This document shows positions 45,389-55,617 of a stretch of DNA of 64,000 nt, piece by piece (positions within the stretch are counted from its first letter, which is position 1; each line of letters opens with the position of its first letter). A program made the translations under genes and the position numbers. Origin of the DNA: Rostrohypoxylon terebratum (lineage: Eukaryota > Ascomycota > Sordariomycetes > Xylariales > Hypoxylaceae); the NCBI GenBank assembly GCA_022497145.1, contig MU385857.1, forward strand, positions 806,001-870,000, given 5' to 3'. The notes under the pieces were generated by a model, which did no database searches, was not told the DNA's origin, and saw only the letters and a program-made list of their open reading frames with translations.

Positions 45389-48300
45389 TTACGTGACTGT
45401 ATATCTACCACCAATAGGAGCCCTGCTATCTGCATCAGCCGCGGCTATCGTTCCCTCCTTTAGCAACCGAGTAAGCTCAGCCATGGCATTGGAAACCATC
45501 AATTCTGTATCACCCTCCACCAACACGTACAGCTTAGGCTCGCCACCAGGCGGTACCTCTTTTCCAGCTGGGTAGAATGTGCCTTTGTTAGTGATAGATG
45601 TTCCGGTAGCTTCCAGGATTTTGGCGACATTAGTTCTATTAGTGACAGCCCAGCGCGCTTTCTGCGGAAAGTCGTTGATCTCAAGGGTTGCGTGGAACGC
45701 GCCAGCATCTGGGCCTTTGTTATCAATTGGTTGACCCGGCCTCAATTGGCCAGCACGTCCCAGACGGGCATTGATCGCATTGATTGCGGATGATACCTTA
45801 TCCAAGGGATTATTGCCGCTCGAAGACGCCGGAGCGTCTTCTCTTTTGTGAATGGTAAATTTCGGCTCAAGATCAACTTTAGGAGGAGCAGCGGCGTCGC
45901 GAGAGATGATGCCTGAAGAGGCTGTTTGAATGGCCGACAAGGCTTTGTCACTTTTCTTATCCTCACCGGATTTCTCCTTCTTCTCCTCCTCTTCCTCACC
46001 CTCTGTTCGATGAGATTTTCGTTCTCTCAAGCGAGCCGCCTCCCTCTCCTGGTCGAGACGCTCTAATCCCTTTCCTCCGAAGCCTGATTGATCCTTGGCT
46101 TTGCCAGACTTCACCTTATCCCTGAAGGCCTTGCGCATCTCATCGAGTTGTGTCGGGATTGGCTGGTCGCTTTGCTCGAGAGCCTTCGCGATTCCTGGCG
46201 CACAATTTTCCTGTTCTCCTGTGACGAAGGTAACAGCTGTCCCCTTATTACCAGCACGTCCGGTGCGTCCAGCGCGATGCACGTAATCTTCGAGATGATT
46301 AGGAGCATCGTAATTTACAACCAATTTTAGCTGTTTAACATCAAGCCCACGAGCTGCCACGGATGTTGCAATGAGTATTGGAACAACGCCATGTTTGAAA
46401 TCCTCAATGGTCGAATCTCTGTCAATCTGGTCTTTTCCACCGTGTATTGACATGCAAGGGTATCCTTTGCGCATCAACTCCTTCAACAGATCGTCTGCTT
46501 TCTCCTGTCGCTCCACAAACACGAGTGTTCGAGCATCTTCATCTTTATCGTACAGCTCGCCTAGAAGCTCAAGTAGCCGAACGAATTTGGTATTCTCTTC
46601 TCTAATTTCGACAACTTGAGTAATCTCGGGGGCAACAACGCTCCTACCACCCACAGTAATCTCTACAGGGCTATTCAAAACCTTCTTAGCCAGAGCATCC
46701 ATGATACGTGGCATTGTGGCCGAGAAGAGAATCGTTTGGCGATCCGGTCGCATGTTGGCGAATATTTTCATTACCTGCGGTTCGAATCCCATGTCAAACA
46801 TCCTGTCAGCTTCGTCAAGAACGACGTAAGTAACTCTCCTTAGATTCGTTACACGGCCCTGATTGGCTGCTAGCAGGTCAATCATACGACCTGGGGTACA
46901 GACGACTATTTCTGCGCCTCTCTTTAATTCGGCAATATGATCTTTGATAGGTGCGCCGCCATAGGCACATACCGCCCGTAGATCCATTGATTTTAGGAAC
47001 GGCTTGCAGTCCCTGTGTATCTGGGTGGCTAACTCACGTGTAGGAGTCATAATAAGACTAATAGGGCCTTCGTTCTCTCTGAGAGCTCTTTGGTCCTTGA
47101 TGTGCCTGAACATAGGCAATAGAAAAGCAAGTGTCTTTCCTGAGCCAGTTTTTGCAACGCCGATAACATCCCGACCAGACATAATTGCAGGGAAAGCCTG
47201 CATTTGAATCGGCGTAGGCTTTTCGTAGCCTAAGCTATCAACAACGATATCGAGAGTCTTTCGTGATAAAGCGCACTGGGACCATTTCTGAACTGGCTTT
47301 GGTACGTCTTTACCAGACACCTTAATCCCATCCAATTCGATACGCAGGTCTGCTAATTCGGCTTCGGTCATCTCTGCCAATTCAGCCGGCTCAACCCAGA
47401 AATTCTTTCGAACGGGTTCTATGTCGATCTTGCTATAGTCAACCGACGGAATGTCCTTCTTCTTGCGTGCCTTCGCTGCAATAGCTAAGAACGAATCGGG
47501 GTCGACATTCTCGTTTCGATAATCATACTCGTCATCGCTGAAGTATGCTTCGGGCTCTTGTAAATTCTTCTCGTTCTGGTCGAGACCCGGTTTGGGAAGT
47601 TTACTCGCGACGGGCTTGGTTTCAAGATCATTCATGAAAGCATCAAGGGGGTCCACATCATCCTCATCTACTTCCATGGCCTCACTAGGACGGGTAGACT
47701 GGATGACGCCGTTTGTCTCCGGGGCAGATTCTTCTTCAACCTGGTCGACTTGCATCTCCGTCCCTTGCTGGGCATTCTCTTGAGCAATACGCTCCTCTCG
47801 CCTCTCCTGGGCTGCGCGAGCGAGAGCAGCTTCCTCAGCCTCGTCTCCGGCAAAATGATCCGCGTCATCGTCGTCATCCTCTTCGTCTTGGTTCTCGTAT
47901 GGCGTATCATCGACGTCGCCAAGAGGTAAGAGAGAAGGTAGCTTGGCAAGTTTTCTGTCGGATGTATCGTCTTCGTCTAACATCAGCTTTCGCTTCTGCG
48001 ATATCTTCTCAGATTCCGCATTTTGCTTGTGGAAGCCGAACCCGCTTGTCTTGGCTCTACTTTGTGGAAGGGCAGAAACTTTGTTGAATTTGTTAGCAAC
48101 ACAAGTAAGAACATATTGGCGGAAATACTCACCACGCGGAGCTTTACTTGTTAATGGGAGACTGGCTGCAGGCGGTTGGCCGTCAACAACTCCCAACTTA
48201 GGCGCGGTACCGGGAGCGTGCGTCTTAGGAGCAGATTTCTTCGCGATGGCTTTGGGGTCAAATTTGCCGGCATAGGGTGCGGCTGGGGAGGTAACATGCG

Positions 48301-49162
48301 TCTCGGCTGGCGATATTGGCGCAGGGGATGCTCCTGCAGGGGACGAATTAGATGTTGCAGTGTTAGCCTTTTGGTCCATTTCAGCTAATAATTTCCGCGT
48401 TCCACCTGGTGTCGGGTCTTTCTGCTTCTCCTTCTCTTCCTGTTTCTTCTTCCATGCTGCTAATTTTGCGAGACGTTCGGCTTTCTTGTCAGCGTCGGAC
48501 TGGGCAGATGCAGGCTTCGACTCGACCTATAAATCCATGTTAGCCTCCGTCCGTGGCGGAATACAAACGAGTGAGATTGAGTGACGTACCTCAGATGTCT
48601 TTGCCTTTGTAGCATCTTTAGACGCTGGGCCTCGCTCGCGGCTATCACCTCGCCTACTGCGCGGATGAGAGTCAGCAGTACCTTCGCGTCGTCCTCTGCC
48701 TCGATCACGGGAACCGTCTCGCCTAGTTCGGTGATCTCTATCGCTATCACGATCACGACTTCTACGTCGGCGAGTGTCGGAAGAGCGATCTCTTTCCCTG
48801 TCTATGGGTCGATCACGCGACCGTCTACGGTCCCTTCCGCCGCGGTAATGGTCGTCATCTCGACGATCTACGGAACGATCACGTCGGCGGATATCATGGT
48901 CGCGATCCCTATCTCGGTCGCGATTTCGACGCTGCTGCAAGGTTGAGTTGTTAGATAAGTAGTAACTGTAGGAGCAATTCTGTCGCCTTACATCGTGGGG
49001 GCTTCGAGAACGACTGCGACGCCTTGGATCTCGGGCATAGTCTCGACGATCCCGATCCCGATACCGGTCTCGATCTCTCTTATCGTCATCTCTGCGATGT
49101 CGTCTTGAGGATGGCTGGCTTCCTGTTGGAGTTGGTGAGCGTGTGTCTCTGAGCCGAGCCAT
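45389..49162 (-). CDS. prp5: DEAD-box RNA helicase Prp5 (pre-mRNA splicing)
   Basis: Four exons on the minus strand: 48992-49162, 48590-48934, 48133-48526 and 45389-48078, giving 1199 residues. Prp5 is an ATPase that helps U2 snRNP bind the branch site. The first 170 or so residues are RS/RD-rich; then comes a Lys/Glu-rich coiled segment with LAKLAAWKKKQEEKEKQK, and acidic stretches. The helicase core has PTPIQMQAFPAIMSGRDVIG, VAKTGSGKTLAFLLP, VVLDEADRMFDMGFEPQV, LFSATMP and YVHRAGRTGRAGNKG. The C-terminal part resembles the Prp5/DDX46 tail (FHATLEINDFPQKARWAVTN). Intron 1 (57 nt) and intron 3 (54 nt) are multiples of three without stops but have good donor, branch and acceptor sites, so I treat them as spliced. 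Confidence 0.92.
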
Positions 49163-50020
49163 TATTTTTTTATTATTATTAAAAAGATAGTACGGCTCGG
49201 TCGCAGTACAATGGTGAGAGCTACCAGAGGACGCGAGGGAAGCTTCAATTAGACGACCGGGCTAAGCAGAAAGATCACCTAGATAGAAGCATCAATGTTT
49301 ATTTTGTCTTGGTTATACCGACAGATTCATCTGATCGCCGGCAGTTTCCGTATATCTTGAACGTAAGAATTGATGAATGAAGTAATAAAATTGATAACAA
49401 CCTACAAATGGATTTTTGGTTCAAGACTGGTAACAATTTAATAGCGGGTTAAAAATTAAGTGTGGCTAGTGAGCTCACACTCATTGAACGGTTTGAACCA
49501 ACTTCCAAGTTTGAAGTGTACTTTACTTGTGGCTGTGCGAACAGGTACCGACCTGCCGGCGTGGTCTACTAAAATTACTGTATATACGTACTACGTAGTA
49601 CCTACCTATGCATCAATCGGACAACTGCCAGAGGTATGTAACCTATTACCTGGTTTACTCGCATGACGCCACTCCACCTGCCGGTACAACTTGGAAGTAC
49701 CGTTGGAAACTCGTTAATTTCCACAATACCTAAAGGTGGGGTAGCACAGAAGCTCGAGGAAGTGGATCTGGAAAATATAGCAGCCGCACAATTTGAAGCT
49801 TCCTAGTTCTCCAAATAAGGTGCATTAATGTCGCGTGTTTGAATAAACATCGGTTCAAATTCCGGTGCTAAAGTTTTTCTCCAGACACCCCTCATGCTCA
49901 CCTAGGTCGCCTTTGCGAATTGGTTTCCTAGGTTCCGAGTACCCCTTCAATTCCTTCAATTCTCCGAAGAAATACCTCCTGGATATCAATTGACTTCCAT
50001 CAACTAACACACAGCCCATC
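49163..50020. promoter_or_regulatory. Divergent intergenic, prp5 and HMG-box gene
   Basis: 858 bp between divergent start codons. It contains TACGTACTACGTAGTACC-like motif near 49585-49605. No gene is seen; ORFs on both strands are short. Confidence 0.5.
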
Positions 50021-51114
50021 ATGCTGTCTTCTATTGGCCGCGCCGCCATTAGGCGTCTGATCTCAGCTCCTGTCACCACTTCATCCAATCGCATCGTGGT
50101 CTCCAGTTTGTCCGCAGACTCCTTGCGATCTGGTCATCTCTTCGTCCGAGGCTATGCGACTGCCGGAAAGCCCAAGGCTAAGAGTACTGCTACTACCAAG
50201 AGTGCGGCAAAGCCGGCGGCTACCAAAGGACGTACCAAGACCACGACCAAGGCTAAAGCTACCAAAGCTACCAAGACTACCAAGGCTACTGCTTCCAAAT
50301 CCAAGTCTACTAAGTCAAAGACTGCAGTGAAAGCGAAGCCAAAGGCTAAGGCCACGGCCAAGGCTAAGGCTAAGAAGCGCCCGTTGAGCCCCGAGAAGAA
50401 GAGTCTTATTGAACGAAAAGAACTCAAGAAGGCCGCTCTATTCGAACTCCAGAAGCGACTTGCAGAAACTCCTTGGACAGTCTTCGTGAGCGAATCGTCC
50501 AAGGGAACCCCTGGCGGCCCCGGGGTCATCCGCGATAAGATGATTGCATATAGTCAAGAATACAAGAATTTGCCAGCCAGTAGACTCCAGGTCAGTAATT
50601 ATACTCAACTAAAACGGAATGCGATAATAATCTTATAATTCTCCAGCGACTTCAAGCTACTGCCGAGCAGAACAAGGCTACCAATGCGGCGGAATACAAG
50701 GCGTGGGTAGAGAGCTATACCCCACGAGAAATCCACGCTGCCAACCACGCTCGTAAAGTTCTGAAGAAGAAGCACAACTACCCTCCTAAGGCGGGTGTCA
50801 AGCTCATTGTCGATGAGCGTCTGCCCAAGCAGCCTGTCACCCCATACAGCTTGTACACGAAGGACAGATGGGCTTCCGGGGATTTCGCCAACAAGAGCAT
50901 CGCCGAGAGTTCCAAGCAGCTTAGCGCTGAGTGGAAGAATATGTCTGAAGCCGATCGCCGTGTAAGATCTATTATTATTTTGCTCATTGACAAGACACTG
51001 ACAAATCTATAGCCTTTCAATGAGCTATACAAGATATCCGCGGCTCAATATGCCAAGGATGTGAGCGAGGTCCTCCACCGAAAGGTACGATTCGCAACCG
51101 TTCCCGGCCCTTAA
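50021..51114 (+). CDS. Mitochondrial HMG-box DNA-binding protein (Abf2-like)
   Basis: Exons 50021-50590, 50647-50961 and 51013-51114 give 328 residues. The N terminus (MLSSIGRAAIRRLISAPVTT, ending near VRGYAT) is a clear mitochondrial presequence. It is followed by about 75 residues of Lys/Ala/Thr repeats that resemble a histone H1 tail. Two HMG-like regions follow: a diverged one from TPWTVFVSESSKGTPGGPGV to about residue 215, and a better one from QPVTPYSLYTKDRWASGDFA through FNELYKISAAQYAKDV. This fits proteins that package mtDNA into nucleoids, such as yeast Abf2 or the mtHMG proteins of filamentous fungi. Introns are 56 and 51 nt. DNA packaging is inferred from architecture. Confidence 0.82.
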
Positions 51115-51601
51115 GCTCACGTCTCCCGTTTTACAAAACCATGGGAAGGATAGCTGTAGGCTGGGAACTCGGTGGTCTCTTTTATGAATATGCAGGAGAT
51201 GATGATATTTAAAAGGACAAGCCGGCCCGTCGAATAATTTTTTACGACGCCTCGTAGGTATGGAAGGTTTTGTTACGTGCTTTCCGAGATGAACAAAAGA
51301 GCTTACGATGGTCGGCCGTTGAAAATGGAATTGTATTATAATTCTCCTTGCTTAAGAATCATTCACTCTCCGTTTCCTTATAAATGCGCCCGTCTGAGGA
51401 TCTTCTGCTACTTAACAGGTGCGCTAGCAATGGCAACAAAAGACACTGGAGGGGCGTCGAACAAGAGAGTTCATTTTAAATGATTAATCTTCAGTGTCAG
51501 GTTATACTAAGGGTATCTAGATATATCGTTGAAGTCCTGTCCCATGCGCCGTTTCCCTGTATCCCTGTAATATCATCGCAATCTAACTCCAATTATGCTA
51601 T
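51115..51601. other. Intergenic between convergent genes
   Basis: 487 bp of shared 3' flank. Nothing recognised apart from a short ORF at 51277-51483 without support. Confidence 0.55.
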
Positions 51602-53041
51602 TTAGTCTCTTGTATCCATCACAACGACCGGAATGCCCTCACAATCAACCCAAGAACCCCCAGTATAAAGAATCTTGCGCTGGCTAGCCAAGTATAATAG
51701 CAAGTAAACGTGTGCGGCTACTAGGCCCCAGCAATAAATGCGAAGTGATCGGAAGTCTTTATCCCGTCGACACCAAATACCCCAGCCCGCAACCCCGGTC
51801 CCGACGTAGTTTGCCAGATATGCCCAGGCATCTCGCTTGAGTTGCGAATCCCAAGTCGAGCAATCGACAAGCCAATATCCACGCTCAAGAGGGAGAAGGT
51901 CTCTTTTCATTTCTTTTGGCTTATATCGCTTCGGGATACTCAGGTCCTTGGCTAACCTCTCCAATCCAGGCGTAATGAAGTTTTCTGGCTCAATGTGCGC
52001 CACAGAGATAGACGGATCCGGCGCTCGTAATTCTAGGCTTTCGTAAGTGTATCTGTGATCACTTAAGAAATTGACAGTTAGAGTCGATGACTTCTGACGA
52101 GCAGAAGGTCTTGGCCCAATGTCGCTTGCTGCTCTGGGCAGAGCTCGCAAGCCTAAAATCGAGTTTGGCTTGTGTCGTTTCGTCGGTGCCGGTTCGGAAT
52201 CTGCTCTTGCGACAGACCGAGGGTCTGACGACGATTCCATAATGGTTTCCTCAATAATACTATCACTAGTAACCTCATCTTGCGATTGCGAAGACTGCTG
52301 TTGGCTCTGCTGGATCGGTCTCTTGTATATTTCCTTTACGTAAGCTCTCTTAGGTAAAGCCCTCAATTGAGGATGGTGGTCGCCCGGAGGCGTGCAGGGC
52401 ACAACTGACGGTGTATATGGCACTGTAGGAGCCGATAATTTGTCCACGGTCCTAGGATGAGCAGAGTTTCGGGAAGCGCTACCACGGGAGATGCTGCTGA
52501 CGCTTATTTGAGAAGCGGTTGGACCCGTCGAGGGAGAATCAAAACGTTGTAGGTAATGTTCTAGAACCCTTGTTGGAGAAGTGAAATTGGGGATGTCAAT
52601 GTGATTTCCCATGAAAGAGTCTTGCACTATGCTAGACGGGCTTTCCCATCCGGGTGATTGTGTCAACGGCATCGTCGACTCCTCCACGGCGCTCGCTGAC
52701 TCATCTTCGGGGTTGAACGCCCTGGGGATGCGAGGCGAAGCTGCATTATCGATGACACTCTGAAACGAGGCTTGAGGTGATTTAAGAGTACCGAAGAGCT
52801 CACTTGATGGTTGGCCCGTGGCGACATCCCTCGAGGGATCCTGCAGAATTCCCTGGCCTTCTACCTCGTAGCCGCCGTTATTCCCGCCTAGGCGGGGGGA
52901 AGCCTGACTCAATAGTTCGACACGGCGTGCTGGATGAAACTCCAGATAGGAAGTAGCAAGAGATCGGTATCGAGTGTCATCGACGGCTCTGCTTGGAGCG
53001 CCGATGTGAACTAATATTTCCACCTCTGGCTGTGGTTCCAT
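51602..53041 (-). CDS. Conserved fungal protein of unknown function
   Basis: A single exon of 479 residues from ATG 53041. The first 22 residues (MEPQPEVEILVHIGAPSRAV) look conserved and ordered. Residues about 40-330 are Ser/Pro/Gln-rich and probably disordered, with a QSQQQSSQSQ run and short basic patches (TKRHKP). The C-terminal 150 residues look folded again: YTYESLELRAPDPSISVAHI, YWLVDCSTWDSQLKRDAWAY and NYVGTGVAGWGIWCRRD, then a hydrophobic RIYCWGLVAAHVYLLLYLAS that could be a buried helix or a membrane segment. I recognise no named domain. Two ordered ends joined by a long flexible linker suggest a scaffold or regulatory protein, but no function should be assigned. Confidence 0.75.
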   Translation of the reverse strand: MEPQPEVEILVHIGAPSRAVDDTRYRSLATSYLEFHPARRVELLSQASPRLGGNNGGYEVEGQGILQDPSRDVATGQPSSELFGTLKSPQASFQSVIDNAASPRIPRAFNPEDESASAVEESTMPLTQSPGWESPSSIVQDSFMGNHIDIPNFTSPTRVLEHYLQRFDSPSTGPTASQISVSSISRGSASRNSAHPRTVDKLSAPTVPYTPSVVPCTPPGDHHPQLRALPKRAYVKEIYKRPIQQSQQQSSQSQDEVTSDSIIEETIMESSSDPRSVARADSEPAPTKRHKPNSILGLRALPRAASDIGPRPSARQKSSTLTVNFLSDHRYTYESLELRAPDPSISVAHIEPENFITPGLERLAKDLSIPKRYKPKEMKRDLLPLERGYWLVDCSTWDSQLKRDAWAYLANYVGTGVAGWGIWCRRDKDFRSLRIYCWGLVAAHVYLLLYLASQRKILYTGGSWVDCEGIPVVVMDTRD

Positions 53042-54506
53042 TTATCGTCCAGGTCATATCTGCTGAGCGCTAAAGGACATATATTTAGGGAATTGGTGAG
53101 ATAGGCTATCAATGCAGGGTGACGAAGTGCAGATAGCAACGTGTATGATATGTACGATGAGCAAAGAAGGTAGGTGTTTAAATAGAAGTTATCCAATGAA
53201 AAGGGTTAAAATCGTTATAAAGGTTGCTTGGATGCGGTTAGGTAACCGGAAATGAAGTTGTTTTCAAATTGAGACCAATTATTCAATTGCACTACTCAGT
53301 ACTTACTACTAGGTATGTACTATGTAGTACTACCGTCATCAACTTGATGTGGGTTGTGATACATAGGTACATACCTAGTATGTCACAGTCCACCTGGCAG
53401 GTACTCATCCGGCTAGCTTAGATGGGCTTAGTACTAGTTGCCTCAACGTGAATCTTCAGACGAATGTTTCAATGAGGCACCAAATATTAGGTACTGTGTA
53501 GTTGTGTTGTACCTACTACCCATGCAATGGACAATTGAGGAGATTAATCCACAACACACATTTGCAAGAACATTAAGTATTTGTCAAATTTGTATATTTG
53601 TGCCTGACTTAGGGATAATTATTCGTAACTATCTGGTTTATGTTAGAGGTGAATGCGAACATGAGTACTTGAACAGACCTCGGACTCTTGTCAGGTACAT
53701 ACTAAGTAGGACCTAGGTACCTACTAGGTACCTTTGATAATTTCGGATCAGGCACGGTTGCACGAATAGAAATTCGACGTTCCACAGTCATGGATGTCGC
53801 GCTAAAGCGATTTCCCGATAAAAATAATCACGTGATAGACCCTACCGTGGGCCTGTGTTTCGTGGGGTCCCTGTGAAGTGACTGGTTGGCCTGGTTGGGC
53901 TTGATCCGAAGCTAAGATTGGTGCTAAGATTGGTGCTAAGAAGGTTCAAATTGATGAGATTACAGGTACCTAGGTCCCAGGTCTCCCACCTAAGTAATCT
54001 TCCATTTCTTAGGGGAGTTTTACCATTTAGGGGCATCGTTCTTCAATTCACCCCCAAATTCGAGTGTCAGTTTTGTGCGATCATAGTCGTATTGATCGGA
54101 CAGGCTTCGTTCAAATTCTCGTTAATTGATCAATTGTTTCTCTCGTCGGTCGTTATCCATAATTGGATGGTCTTTTAATTATTCAATCCCATCTGTCTAC
54201 ACGCACTGCGCGATTCACACGTCGCACCTTGTACACACGTACACACCTAATCAGTTTTCTCTCCGGACTCGAGCCAGCCCCTCGACACCTGAACAAAAAC
54301 GTCCAGTAGCACCCGACGTCGACACTACCTATTACAGAGAAGGTCCCTTTGAACTAGCCCTACTTTGAACTATAGGTTAGGACCTAGGACTTAGGCAGAA
54401 CGCTAAAAGCTAAAAGCTAAACGCTACAGCCTACTGTACCTGTCACCTCACTATTCCTATTCCCTACAACGTCGGGTACTACTATGTACAACTACTGTGA
54501 CGTGTA

Positions 54507-54530
54507 GAAGACCTGAAGACCTGAAGACCT
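54507..54530. repeat. Tandem 8-mer GAAGACCT x3
   Basis: Three exact consecutive copies of GAAGACCT in the presumed lrg1 leader. Confidence 0.8.
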
Positions 54531-54864
54531 GCAACCTGGAGACCCTCAGTCACCTACAACTAATACCTATCCATATCAATTGATTCTCATCCTTTAATAC
54601 CCCAATACCTCAATAGCCCATTATCCTCCAGGGCTCTAGGGCTATTATTCCATTATCCCTTTGTCCTGCGTTGCGTTCGACTCCTACCTGGACAACCCCA
54701 GTCTTCTTCCCCCCCCTTCTGTTGCAGTTCCCGCTTTCTTAGCTCCCCCTTGAACCTGAAGGTTGCAACCTCGCCGGCAACGAGCATATCCTCACCTCCC
54801 TATCCCTTCCGCTAATTAAGCTGGTTTACGGCGTCACGTACTTCATGTCGTGACATCGTATTCT

Positions 54865-54909
54865 CTACAACCTCTGCAACCTTTGCAACCTCCGCTACCT
54901 CCACAACCT
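54865..54909. repeat. Tandem 9-mer array (CTNCAACCT)n
   Basis: Five imperfect 9-bp units in a row: CTACAACCT, CTGCAACCT, TTGCAACCT, CCGCTACCT, CCACAACCT. The period of nine keeps an open frame on the minus strand, but that ORF is a by-product. It lies in the presumed lrg1 leader. Confidence 0.8.
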
Positions 54910-55617
54910 CCACGATCGTTTTTGTTCCCTTTCCAGCGCATGTTCGTTCTCGATGCCCTCGATACCCATGAACTCCTTCAACAATTAGATGCGGCCTAGC
55001 ATAATCCTCGCACATCTCACCTCGCATCGTACCTACATCGTACCTACAACTCTACCAGGTCTACCAAGTCTACCAAATCCAAACGCCAATACGCCCCCCC
55101 AAAGAAACCACCTGGGAAATTGTCAGCCAATCTAAACAACCCACCAAACAGAACATCCACCGTTTTCCAGCGCTGGCCCCAATTCCGTACCGAATTCGAA
55201 TTCGTCGCATCGTGAAAAAAATACCCACCACTTATCTTCACTACTAACTGTAAGCTGCAGCAGTCTCACTGCCACACTCGTTCACCACTATCACTGGATA
55301 CCTGGATATTAAACTGGTCCCCGTTATTCTTTTTCCTGCTGCGTCGCTTTGTCGACCAATATCTTCTTGCCTGCATAACGCCGAATAATTGTCACCTTGT
55401 TCCTGCATCCGTACCTAGTCGCACGCGTTGTTTGAGAGACAACGAGGTGAACCGTCTGATGCCAATGTCTGACGTTGGACAACGCTACATTAATCGTAAC
55501 AATAATTGTATTATCGTCGCTTAGTCTTGCGGTTTAGCTAACTCGACGACGAGCTTCGTTATTGGCAATATCTATTCCTAATCGACCGAATTGAGGTAAG
55601 GCCTCATTTTGGTCACC

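Larger units (their letters stand above)
53042..55617. other. Divergent intergenic, unknown gene and lrg1 (2.6 kb)
   Basis: No supported gene. It contains TAGGTA motif clusters (53290-53345, 53690-53735, 53965-53985) and short tandem arrays: GAAGACCT x3 at 54507-54530, a CTNCAACCT 9-mer array at 54865-54909, and a CTACCAAGT-like 9-mer array at 55047-55078. From about 54200 on it is pyrimidine-rich and reads like a long transcribed leader for lrg1, as is common for signalling genes in filamentous fungi. Transcription is inferred. Confidence 0.5.

Noticed and set aside
46775..46795. GGTTCGAATCCC, a perfect B-box-like string
   Set aside because: It lies inside the conserved helicase core of prp5 and is explained by coding sequence.
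49840..49875. GGTTCAAATTCC, a tRNA B-box-like motif
   Set aside because: The flanking bases do not form a T-stem, and no A box or acceptor stem lies at the right distance. Not a tRNA.
52998..53196. Upstream start for the unknown gene at 51602-53041
   Set aside because: The overlapping 61-codon ORF is in another frame and shows no coding features; the ATG at 53041 begins a conserved-looking segment.
54812..55027. Minus-strand ORF with a Val/Glu/Ala repeat
   Set aside because: The open frame is a by-product of the 9-bp tandem array and codes for a simple repeat.
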